Part shown: positions 8,605 to 14,802 of the stretch, one piece after another | How the letters are laid out: the number at the start of each line of letters is the position of its first letter | Position numbering within the stretch: position 1 is the stretch's first letter | Source: Opitutia bacterium UBA5964 | GTDB lineage: Bacteria; Verrucomicrobiota; Verrucomicrobiia; Opitutales; Coraliomargaritaceae | Direction of reading: 5' to 3' | DNA length: 14,802 bases | Assembly (NCBI GenBank): GCA_002430605.1 | Contig: DJBY01000106.1 | Location: 4,964-19,765, forward strand | Notes under the pieces: model-generated | What the model saw: only the letters and a program-made list of their open reading frames with translations | The model's database searches: none | What the model was told of the DNA's origin: nothing | Made by a program: the position numbers and the translations under genes

Positions 8605-8638
8605 GATTCAAACGCACATTTGAATCTTTTGTTTCAAA
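8605..8638. promoter_or_regulatory. Palindromic operator upstream of tetR
   Basis: A perfect inverted repeat, GATTCAAA at 8605-8612 and TTTGAATC at 8619-8626 with six bases between, lies directly upstream of tetR. A third half-site TTCAAA at 8633-8638 forms a second inverted pair with TTTGAA at 8619-8624. The size and position fit a TetR-family operator. On the minus strand a TTGCAT near 8640-8645, about 17 bp before the A/T-rich repeat, could be a -35 element, which would place the operator over the promoter; no clear -10 is seen. Confidence 0.75.
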
Positions 8639-8698
8639 AAATGCAAATCAAGTTCCGCACTGCTGCATTCCGCAGATCAGCGCGAACCGTCCAAGCCG

Positions 8699-9376
<678 letters not shown>

Positions 9377-9495
9377 CTGCGCACACTACGAGCGCCGCCT
9401 GCCTAACATCGATCTATCAATGCAAAAACGCCCATTTTTTAGAAATTAATTACTACACTTAGGTCTTTTAACCCCAACCGCGTAGGCTTTAGCTT

Positions 9496-9727
9496 ATGTC
9501 AGCCAAGGAGAACCCCTCATACTGTAGATGTGGAATTTACCCACAGCGATAAGCATCAACGCCGGACCATAGTTCACGTGTCCGACAAAACGGTCACTAC
9601 AGTCAGCGTTGCGGCGCTCAGCGTCTACGACCCGTGCAAGGCCGTGTCGAAAGACAAGGTCATTGAATTCATTCAGCTAGTCGAACAGACTGGAGGCAGC
9701 CGCGACTTCAAGCAATCTGTACCATGA
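9496..9727 (+). pseudogene. moaC: moaC remnant (internally deleted, frameshifted)
   Basis: The longest frame (GTG at 9530 to TGA at 9725-9727) encodes 65 residues that join two ends of MoaC, cyclic pyranopterin monophosphate synthase. EFTHSDKHQRRTIVHVSDKTVT resembles the family N-terminus (THxxxxGxxxMVDVSDKxxT). The text that follows directly, TVSVAALSVYDPCKAVSKDKVIEFIQLVEQTGGS, resembles the C-terminus (AVSVAALTIYDMCKAV...LLEKTGGKSG). The central part of the roughly 160-residue enzyme, with its conserved His-containing LCHP and the GVEMEALT glutamates, is missing. An ATG at 9496 starts a plausible N-terminus (MSAKENPS) in another frame, so a one-base shift around 9515-9520 is likely. The C-terminal aspartate and lysine (YDPCK) survive, but an active enzyme is not expected. 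Assigned from remembered family motifs; no search was run. Confidence 0.75.
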
Positions 9728-9810
9728 CCCAAGCCAGATACGGACTCGTCCTCGTCGGCGGTGAAAGCCGACGCTGTGCCAGCAACAAGAGTGTCGCTGG
9801 CATAGCGCTA
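9724..9810 (+). pseudogene. mobA: mobA remnant (5' end only)
   Basis: The ATG at 9724 overlaps the stop of the moaC remnant as ATGA, a normal operon junction. It begins MTQARYGLVLVGGESRRCASNKS. MobA, the molybdenum-cofactor guanylyltransferase, starts with a nucleotide-binding loop LAGGxSxRMGxDK, and VLVGGESRRCASNK fits it with several substitutions (Met-Gly to Cys-Ala, Asp to Asn). After about 25 residues the similarity ends in a strong hairpin. The frame then runs antisense through the 3' end of metG, so the remaining ~170 residues of the enzyme are absent. The match is short, but the preceding moaC remnant and the retained overlap make it credible. A chance GG-containing frame is the alternative. 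Confidence 0.6.
9772..9807. repeat. Long imperfect hairpin next to the metG stop
   Basis: CGCTGTGCCAGC (9772-9783) pairs with GCTGGCATAGCG (9796-9807) over 12 positions, with one G-U pair in plus-strand reading. The inner bases 9785-9787 (ACA) and 9792-9794 (TGT) can extend it to about 16 positions around the loop AGAG. A smaller hairpin, GTCGGC (9754-9759) with GCCGAC (9767-9772), adjoins it. Neither has a proper U-run on the minus strand, so it may be a factor-assisted terminator or mRNA-end structure for metG, or a palindromic element that truncated mobA. Confidence 0.7.
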
Positions 9811-9813
9811 AGC

Positions 9814-11352
9814 CTAGCTCTTTTCCGGACGGGGGAAGAGAATCATCTTTTCGCCGAGGGTTTTGCCTTCGAGGGTGTTGCCCCACTCAAGCTGACCTTC
9901 GAGGCGCTCAAAATTATCGGCGCCTACCAGACCACGAATCTTATCCGAAATCTCTGGCATCACTGGTGTGAGCATGACGACTCCAAGGCGTAAGGCCTCA
10001 GCCATATAGGCCAGTGAGGTCTGCAACTTCGCCTGATCTTCAGGCGTGTCAGATTTTGCAAGTTTCCAAGGTGCACGTGTTTCCGCGTATTTATTAATGC
10101 CGGAAATGAACGTAAAAATACGCTCCAGAGCTTTATGAAACTGAAATCCTTCGAACAGCGGAATAAGTTCGCCTTGGGTCTTTTCCCAGAGTGCTTTGAG
10201 ATCTTGCTCAGGCTGCTCATCGACAGATACGGCGGGCACTTTGCCCTCGGAGTAACGGCTGCCCATGTTGAGTAAGCGGCTGACTAAGTTACCCAAATCG
10301 TTGGCAAGATCACTGTTGTAACGGCTCATGAAGAGCTCAATTGAGAATTCACTGTCTTGTCCGACATTCATCTCGCGAGTCACGAAATAGCGGAATGCAT
10401 CGGTGCCAAACTGCTCGATCAAATCAAGCGGATCAACGACTTCGCCAGTGCTCTTCGACATCTTGGCACCGGAGCTCAACCACCAGCCATGGACGAGGAA
10501 ATGCTTCGGCAATTCAAGGTTCAATGCCTTGAGCATGATCGGCCAGTAAACCGCATGCGGTGGCACCAAAATATCTTTACCGATGACGTGGTAATCGGCT
10601 GGCCAGTTTTGTTCGAACTCATCGGTACCGTAGCCCGCTGCGGTAATATAGTTGGTCAACGCGTCGAACCACACATACGTCACATACTCAGAGTCGAATG
10701 GCAGTTCGATGCCCCATTCCAAGCGCGACTTCGGACGCGAAATACAGAGATCGTTGAGCGGCTCCTTTTTGAGAAACTGCAGCACATCGGCACTGCGGAA
10801 ACGCGGATAGATCATCTCTGCATTCTGCTCGATCGTTGCAATCAACCAGTCCTGATACTGCGCGAGTTTGAAGAAATAGTTGGTTTCAACGACTTGTTCG
10901 ACTTCACCGAAAATATCAGGCCACTTGCCATCGACCTTCTCTTTCTCCGTAACGAACTGCTCTTGGCGCTGGCTGTAGTAGCCGTTGTAGTCTGCCTTAT
11001 AGATCAAGCCTTTATCAAACAATGTCTGCAGAATCTCGCCGACGACTTTTTTATGACGCGGCTCTGTAGTGCGAATGTAATCGTCATTGGTGATCTGCAA
11101 GCGTTCGCAAAGGCCCTGAAAGGTTGCAGCGTGACCATCGCAAAATGCCTGTGGCTCGACACCCTGTTTCTGCGCTGACATTTGGACTTTTTGGCCGTGT
11201 TCATCCAGGCCGGTGACGAACTTAACCGAATCGCCTTGTAGGCGACGAAAACGCGCGACGATGTCTGTCAGCACTTTTTCGTAGGCATGGCCGAGGTGCG
11301 GCGCGCCGTTTGCGTAGTCGATTGCGGTGGTGATGTAGAAGTTCTTGCTCAT
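9814..11352 (-). CDS. metG: Methionine-tRNA ligase
   Basis: A 512-residue class Ia aminoacyl-tRNA synthetase that charges tRNA-Met, including the initiator tRNA, in the cytoplasm. The HIGH signature appears as HLGH at 19-22 (APHLGHAYEK) and the KMSKS loop is intact at 297-301. TGLDEHGQKV (47-56) and VWFDALTNYI (227-236) are family segments. The connective-peptide region GYYSQRQEQFVTEKE (about 124-138) has no cysteines, so this is a zinc-free type. It ends after the anticodon-binding helical domain, without the C-terminal tRNA-binding/dimerisation extension of longer MetRS forms. The start MSKNFYITTAIDYANG is chosen because it is the conserved N-terminus; the frame stays open 68 codons further upstream, but that stretch overlaps the preceding gene and has no family resemblance. 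No Shine-Dalgarno sequence is seen. The gene follows the nuclease-like gene by 76 bp. Confidence 0.96.
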   Translation of the reverse strand: MSKNFYITTAIDYANGAPHLGHAYEKVLTDIVARFRRLQGDSVKFVTGLDEHGQKVQMSAQKQGVEPQAFCDGHAATFQGLCERLQITNDDYIRTTEPRHKKVVGEILQTLFDKGLIYKADYNGYYSQRQEQFVTEKEKVDGKWPDIFGEVEQVVETNYFFKLAQYQDWLIATIEQNAEMIYPRFRSADVLQFLKKEPLNDLCISRPKSRLEWGIELPFDSEYVTYVWFDALTNYITAAGYGTDEFEQNWPADYHVIGKDILVPPHAVYWPIMLKALNLELPKHFLVHGWWLSSGAKMSKSTGEVVDPLDLIEQFGTDAFRYFVTREMNVGQDSEFSIELFMSRYNSDLANDLGNLVSRLLNMGSRYSEGKVPAVSVDEQPEQDLKALWEKTQGELIPLFEGFQFHKALERIFTFISGINKYAETRAPWKLAKSDTPEDQAKLQTSLAYMAEALRLGVVMLTPVMPEISDKIRGLVGADNFERLEGQLEWGNTLEGKTLGEKMILFPRPEKS

Positions 11353-11390
11353 GGAAACCGAGCAAGGTGGGCGAATTCGAGCAGGGGCGC

Positions 11391-11427
11391 AAGTCCGTAG
11401 CACAAGGACTTGGTTGTCGCTCAACCA
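11391..11427. repeat. Tandem stem-loops between nuclease-like gene and metG
   Basis: Two short inverted repeats lie side by side in the 76-bp gap: AAGTCC/GGACTT (11391-11396 and 11406-11411, loop 9) and TGGTTG/CAACCA (11411-11416 and 11422-11427, loop 5). They follow the upstream stop codon immediately and precede the metG start by about 40 bp. No U-run follows on the minus strand, so they may be a leader structure or an mRNA-end structure rather than an intrinsic terminator. Confidence 0.5.
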
Positions 11428-11428
11428 G

Positions 11429-12940
11429 CTATTCGAGGCCTTCGACGACGAATTGTCGTTTGCCCTTTCTGATCCCCAGCGTGACCACCATCGCAGTCGG
11501 CGATTTGGCGCCCTTGATCTCCTGCAACTGTGCATACACCGCTGGATCGGGGGCATAGCCCGACCACCTTTCCCCTGCTACTTCGAGCGTCATTGGCCGC
11601 ACTTTAAGCACACGTGCTTCGACACGATACAAACGGCCGACGAATGGGCCGAGCTCTGCGTCAGCCAACTGCGCGAGATCTGCGGCGTCCCGCAGAGGCA
11701 ACTGCATGCCTGTTTGATAACCAAGTGGCAGCTCAAAATCCAAGGCATCGTCGCCCACACTCGGATTTTCTAATGCGACAAATTGCCCCGCCCGCCCCGA
11801 GCGGACAGTAAACCGGGCAGCGACTGGAAAGTGATCCGTCGCACCGCCTCCAGTTTCAGAAGCAAAGCGCCACTTCAGCGGCCGCCCGAGCAAATCGGCA
11901 TTTAGGCGTGGAATGATTAAAGGCGTAAAACTACCATCCACATAGCTGACGCCCGACTGATCATACAGGCCACGGGTCACCAGCAAATGCATCAGTGAGC
12001 CGCGTCGCCCACGCCACACCTCGGAATATCGCTGTTCTGGCGGCAGCTCAAACCACAGGTTATAGAGATCGATGCCGCTAGGCTCACGAATCGCCAACTC
12101 ATTGCCTTGCGATCCGAGCACATCGTTAATCCCCGTCTCCACGCCTGGATAGAGGATCGATTGATTGTAGTGCGAGTTCAAATCACCGCCGATGATAATG
12201 TCCGCCATCGGATCGGCCGCGAGTCGCGCATCGATTAAAGCCCGCAGCACCTTGGCGTTCTGCGCACGGATCGGTTCGCTAGACGGGCTCGACGCTCCAG
12301 ACTTCCAATGGTTGACGTAAACGGTCAGCGGGTGCGCTGCGACAACCAGCGTCACCTCCAGAATGTCGCGCGCCTGTCGCAACGCATGGCGTTGCACCTC
12401 TTGAATGGGGAAACGCGAAAATAGCGCATTAGTATGTGCGATCCCAGCATCTACTCCCTTCGAGGGGGAAACTGTCACCGAATAGCCGACCAAACCAGCG
12501 TCACTCAAGGCTTTCAATAGCCACGCTTGCGCAGGTAACCCGGCATACTCCGGACGCCAATCAGACGTTAGCATTTGCGCAACACTGAGCGCACGGTGTT
12601 GGTCGAGAAAGGTCGCCAAATCCTCAACCGAGCTCTGCGGAGTGAAATCCGCTTCGAGCTCTTGAAATAAGATCAGCTCGGGCCCTAGCCCAGCGTTAAC
12701 CGTTTTCAATACGGCTGCGATATTCTGCAGTTTCGTCAGTAACTTGCGTCGCCCATAGCTAAACGGATCATCTGGCTCGTCTTGAATGTAGTCCTGATAA
12801 ATCGCAATCCCATCCAGATCGAACAGGTTCTCAACGTTGTAGGCCAGCACCGTAAATTCTGTGTCAGCCGCGCAACAAGCGCTGGCACCACACAGAATAA
12901 AACTCAGAAAAAATCGCCCGCACACAGAGACCTGATGCAT
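11429..12940 (-). CDS. Secreted endonuclease/exonuclease/phosphatase-family protein
   Basis: A 503-residue protein with an N-terminal signal peptide (hydrophobic FFLSFILCGASACCA, cleavage near residue 25) and an exonuclease III-like metal-dependent hydrolase domain (about 27-380). The catalytic set is visible: Asn35 in AYNVENLF, Glu94 in LFQELE, His211 in YVNHWKSG, Asp253 and Asn255 in GGDLNSH, and Asp369-His370 in GATDHFPVA. The family covers DNases, phosphodiesterases and sphingomyelinase-like phosphatases; the substrate cannot be told from sequence. The last ~120 residues form an extra domain ending RVEARVLKVRPMTLEVAGERW, which looks like a beta-rich OB-type fold (inference). The export signal suggests a role outside the cytoplasm, such as nutrient scavenging from extracellular nucleic acid or phosphoesters. 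The start lies 8 bp after the stop of a small membrane protein gene, so they are likely co-transcribed. Confidence 0.88.
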   Translation of the reverse strand: MHQVSVCGRFFLSFILCGASACCAADTEFTVLAYNVENLFDLDGIAIYQDYIQDEPDDPFSYGRRKLLTKLQNIAAVLKTVNAGLGPELILFQELEADFTPQSSVEDLATFLDQHRALSVAQMLTSDWRPEYAGLPAQAWLLKALSDAGLVGYSVTVSPSKGVDAGIAHTNALFSRFPIQEVQRHALRQARDILEVTLVVAAHPLTVYVNHWKSGASSPSSEPIRAQNAKVLRALIDARLAADPMADIIIGGDLNSHYNQSILYPGVETGINDVLGSQGNELAIREPSGIDLYNLWFELPPEQRYSEVWRGRRGSLMHLLVTRGLYDQSGVSYVDGSFTPLIIPRLNADLLGRPLKWRFASETGGGATDHFPVAARFTVRSGRAGQFVALENPSVGDDALDFELPLGYQTGMQLPLRDAADLAQLADAELGPFVGRLYRVEARVLKVRPMTLEVAGERWSGYAPDPAVYAQLQEIKGAKSPTAMVVTLGIRKGKRQFVVEGLE

Positions 12941-12948
12941 GCCGATGA

Positions 12949-13464
12949 CTAATCGTTAGCAGCAACTGGGGCTGCCCGCTGCGCTGCGCTGGCGCGATAC
13001 AAAGCCACATCTGGAATATCGATAATGACATGCACGACCAAACGAAGCACCACCACCGCCAACGCTTTGATCGCGCCAGTGAGTAACGCCACCCCAGTCG
13101 CCGCCGGCATTGGAAACAGCATGCCCTGTAAAATCGCAATAATCAGAATGGTGGCTAAGATCACCCATGAGAGCACATTTACAATCAAGCGAAGATCCGC
13201 ATAGGCCGATTCGGCACGAATGTGTGCCCTCAATGCACCAGAAGCAGATAGTGTCGAAGGCCCATGCATACCCGCGGCACTGGAGTAATCCAAACTACGC
13301 CGACGCTGCGAACCGTCCTTCGCAGCAGACAAGCGCCGACCACGCGAGTTATCACGCGCGCTGCAATAGGCCGCATAGGCTTGCCCCCACTGGTGCTCCG
13401 ACAGCTTCCGAGTGCTCGGATCCATCTTCTCGCGCGATGTCTTAAAATCTTCAAAACTCTTCAT
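12949..13464 (-). CDS. Small membrane protein of unknown function
   Basis: From the ATG at 13464 this encodes 171 residues. A charged N-terminal part (MKSFEDFKTSREKMDPSTRK...) contains QWGQAYAAYCSARDNSRGRRL, followed by a low-complexity Ser/Gly/Arg-rich linker. Two membrane helices follow, VNVLSWVILATILIIAIL and GAIKALAVVVLRLVVHVII, then an Ala-rich tail. I do not recognise the family. The frame extends upstream to GTG 13557, ATG 13551 and ATG 13539, but that stretch uses codons (AGG, AGT, ATA, CTT) unlike the neighbours. A transcript starting before 13551 would also have to begin inside the terminator of the upstream mscS gene, so the shorter start is favoured without proof. It is followed 8 bp later by the secreted nuclease-like gene, suggesting a two-gene operon. 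Confidence 0.65.
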   Translation of the reverse strand: MKSFEDFKTSREKMDPSTRKLSEHQWGQAYAAYCSARDNSRGRRLSAAKDGSQRRRSLDYSSAAGMHGPSTLSASGALRAHIRAESAYADLRLIVNVLSWVILATILIIAILQGMLFPMPAATGVALLTGAIKALAVVVLRLVVHVIIDIPDVALYRASAAQRAAPVAAND

Positions 13465-13560
13465 ACTACGACTAGTAAGTATCTTACGAAAATCTGCAAC
13501 CCTAAGCAGCACCGGCGACTCGCCGACACTCCTTTTCATGTCTTCGACCATGAACACCCA

Positions 13561-13591
13561 TAAAAAAACCGCCGAATTGCTTCGGCGGTTC
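13561..13591 (-). terminator. Rho-independent terminator of mscS
   Basis: AACCGCCGAA (13567-13576) pairs perfectly with TTCGGCGGTT (13581-13590) around the loop TTGC, a 10-bp GC-rich stem. In minus-strand reading it is followed by a run of seven U residues (plus 13562-13568). It begins about 25 bp after the mscS stop, so mscS is probably transcribed alone or ends its own unit here. Confidence 0.95.
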
Positions 13592-13614
13592 TTTGAAGTT
13601 GCGAAGAAGACCGC

Positions 13615-14436
13615 TTACGATGCGTTCGCTTGCAACATATGCACTTGCCGTTGCGGATATGGAATACTGATACCTTCCGCATCAAATTTCTCTTTAACTG
13701 CTTTTGTGAAATCAAACTTCACACCCCAGTAATCGGCAGCGTTCACCCAAGGACGCACGACGAAATCGACGCTGCTATCACCCAAGTTTGAGACCTCAAT
13801 CTGCGGAGCTGGATCTTTCAGCACGCGCGCGTCCGCCTCGAGCAGATCAAGCATCAGTTGCTTCGCCTTATTAAGATCATCCCCATATCCCACACCAACC
13901 ACCATATCGATGCGACGAGTCGGGTGAGCAGATAGGTTAGTAATCGAACCGCTCATCACCGCTGAGTTCGGCATGATAATTTTAACATTATCCGGAGTTT
14001 TCAATTCAGTAGTCAATAGGCCCACTTCCACAACAACACCCATCTCGCCACCAGCCTTGATAACATTGCCTGCCTTGAAAGGCTTGAACAGAATCAGCAA
14101 CACTCCGGCAGCGAAGTTCGAAAGCGAACCTTGCAGCGCGAGGCCAATCGCCAAACCCGCCGCCGCGACCACCGCAGCAAATGAAGTCGTCTCGACACCA
14201 AGCTTACCAATCGCTGCGATGGCAACAAATACGACAATCGCTCCGTAAAGCATACTGGAAAAGAAACCGATCAGCGTCGCATCCACTTCTTTTTTGGTCA
14301 AAGCAGCCGCGAACAGTGCTTTCACCTTTTTCGCAACCCATAGGCCCACGACTAATATAATAATGGCGGCGAAGACTTTAAGTCCGAAATTCGCGATGCT
14401 TTCCAAAATTGAGCCTGCTGTTGATTGTTCTTCCAT
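13615..14436 (-). CDS. mscS: Small-conductance mechanosensitive channel MscS
   Basis: A 273-residue homoheptameric inner-membrane channel (E. coli MscS is 286) that opens under membrane tension to release solutes after osmotic downshock. Three helices are visible: about 14-36 (NFGLKVFAAIIILVVGLWVA), 57-80 (SSMLYGAIVVFVAIAAIG) and the pore helix TM3 at about 88-120. TM3 has the characteristic Gly/Ala ladder AAGLAIGLALQGSLSNFAAG followed by LLILFKPFKAG. The beta domain carries the conserved PNSAVMSGSITNLS, and the alpha/beta cage domain ends in GISIPYPQRQVHM, a family C-terminal motif. The start MEEQSTAG is chosen because residues encoded further upstream (frame open to 14517) have no family resemblance and overlap the likely promoter. 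It is bounded by a promoter candidate and a strong terminator. Confidence 0.95.
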   Translation of the reverse strand: MEEQSTAGSILESIANFGLKVFAAIIILVVGLWVAKKVKALFAAALTKKEVDATLIGFFSSMLYGAIVVFVAIAAIGKLGVETTSFAAVVAAAGLAIGLALQGSLSNFAAGVLLILFKPFKAGNVIKAGGEMGVVVEVGLLTTELKTPDNVKIIMPNSAVMSGSITNLSAHPTRRIDMVVGVGYGDDLNKAKQLMLDLLEADARVLKDPAPQIEVSNLGDSSVDFVVRPWVNAADYWGVKFDFTKAVKEKFDAEGISIPYPQRQVHMLQANAS

Positions 14437-14491
14437 AATATGTGTTCGGTTAGTTGATCGGTTTAAATGTAGAAATAGACCGAGAGTCTGT

Positions 14492-14520
14492 ATTGTATCG
14501 TGACCTGTGACAATCACTAC
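14492..14520 (-). promoter_or_regulatory. Candidate mscS promoter
   Basis: On the minus strand a TACAAT (plus 14492-14497) is a good -10 match. Seventeen bases upstream of it the sequence TAGTGA is only a poor -35. It would give a leader of about 50 nt before the mscS ATG. Support is position plus one good hexamer. Confidence 0.3.
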
Positions 14521-14580
14521 TCTCCGTTGAGACGCAAATCCCTAACGTCGATTAGTCATTAAAGAAAACCTGTGTTTTGT

Positions 14581-14802
14581 TCAAACGGACAGACGTTTAT
14601 TAATTTGAGCAATCGCCCAACCTGCGTGCTCCGCAACCATCGCGTCGCTCCCAGATTCGACAATCTGCAGCGCTGGCAAGTCGACGGCCGTACCGACATT
14701 GCCCAGCACCACACAAAGGTTACGCCGGAAGCGGGGCAGCTTAAGCCGACGCATTGGCGAGCCGATCATACGCTCACTGAATGTCGCCTCATCCCACGCC
14801 AA
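14581..14802 (-). CDS. queG: Epoxyqueuosine reductase, C-terminal fragment (cut by window edge)
   Basis: Only the last ~74 codons are in the window; the frame runs off the right edge. The fragment reads LAWDEATFSERMIGSPMRRLKLPRFRRNLCVVLGN and ends EHAGWAIAQINKRLSV. This matches the C-terminal HEAT-like repeat of QueG (family pattern L-W-x-E-E-x-F, then GS-x-RR, RN-x-x-V-x-LGN and EH-x-x-WA-x-AQ). QueG is a cobalamin- and iron-sulfur-dependent enzyme that reduces epoxyqueuosine to queuosine at the wobble position of certain tRNAs. The cobalamin and ferredoxin-like domains lie outside the window. The internal ATG is not a real start. The mscS gene follows 144 bp downstream on the same strand. 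Confidence 0.8.
   Translation of the reverse strand: MAWDEATFSERMIGSPMRRLKLPRFRRNLCVVLGNVGTAVDLPALQIVESGSDAMVAEHAGWAIAQINKRLSV

Larger units (their letters stand above)
9377..9813. other. Gene-poor region with molybdenum-cofactor gene remnants
   Basis: No intact gene is present in these 437 bp. The first 120 bp are A/T-rich around 9435-9470 and should carry the promoter of the cysteine-rich gene on the minus strand, but no confident -35/-10 pair is seen. From 9496 the plus strand shows moaC-like and mobA-like fragments, followed by two adjacent hairpins (9754-9772 and 9772-9807) that abut the metG stop. Confidence 0.8.

Noticed and set aside
9811..9993. Continuation of the mobA-like frame past 9810
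   Set aside because: From 9814 it is antisense to the 3' end of metG and shows no MobA similarity.
10357..11178. 273-codon plus-strand frame
   Set aside because: Fully antisense to metG, which is conserved and intact here; no independent protein features.
11353..11556. 68-codon N-terminal extension of metG
   Set aside because: It overlaps the end of the preceding gene and the stem-loop gap, is not MetRS-like, and the conserved MetRS N-terminus starts at the ATG at 11352.
14437..14517. 27-codon N-terminal extension of mscS
   Set aside because: No resemblance to MscS N-termini, and it covers the candidate promoter; the ATG at 14436 fits the family.
14560..14580. AAAAC-CTGT-GTTTT as a queG terminator
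   Set aside because: A five-pair A/T-rich stem is too weak to call, although the following U-rich stretch on the minus strand is suggestive.

Overview
The window looks like chromosomal DNA of a marine or aquatic Gram-negative bacterium. It carries an outer-membrane efflux lipoprotein, an RND pump and QueG. The protein styles (a short zinc-knuckle-free MetRS, a signal-peptide-bearing Amt channel), moderate GC and the near absence of Shine-Dalgarno sequences would fit Verrucomicrobiota (Opitutae/Puniceicoccales type). That placement is inference, not proof. Every intact gene is on the minus strand, so transcription runs from high to low coordinates.

Layout from the left edge. (1) 103-1879: an ammonium module, amtB then glnK. 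It is preceded by a perfect-consensus sigma-54 promoter (1989-2004) and closed by an intrinsic terminator (40-74). (2) 2188-8589: a four-gene efflux operon read as tetR, outer-membrane lipoprotein (NodT type), membrane-fusion protein, RND pump. Junctions are overlapping or tightly spaced. A strong palindromic operator lies just upstream of tetR, and a weaker terminator follows the pump. (3) 8699-9376: a conserved cysteine-rich protein of unknown function. (4) 9377-9813: no intact gene. The plus strand holds what I read as fossils of two molybdenum-cofactor genes: an internally deleted, frameshifted moaC and the first codons of mobA, still joined by an ATGA overlap, then a long imperfect hairpin beside the metG stop. 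(5) 9814-11352: metG. (6) 11429-12940: a secreted endonuclease/exonuclease/phosphatase-family protein, preceded 8 bp away by a small two-helix membrane protein (12949-about 13464). (7) 13615-14436: a small-conductance mechanosensitive channel with a very clear terminator. (8) 14581-14802: the 3' end of queG, cut by the window edge.

How the parts work together: sigma-54 control of amtB-glnK indicates nitrogen-status regulation of ammonium uptake, with the P-II protein able to plug the channel. The TetR-family protein probably represses its own tripartite efflux operon. metG and queG are translation-related housekeeping genes; mscS is osmotic protection. I found no tRNA, rRNA, CRISPR array, insertion sequence or phage gene. 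I do not see a convincing wholly new system. The most informative non-routine signals are the moaC-mobA remnant, the sigma-54 promoter, the operator with three half-sites and the hairpin at 9772-9807.
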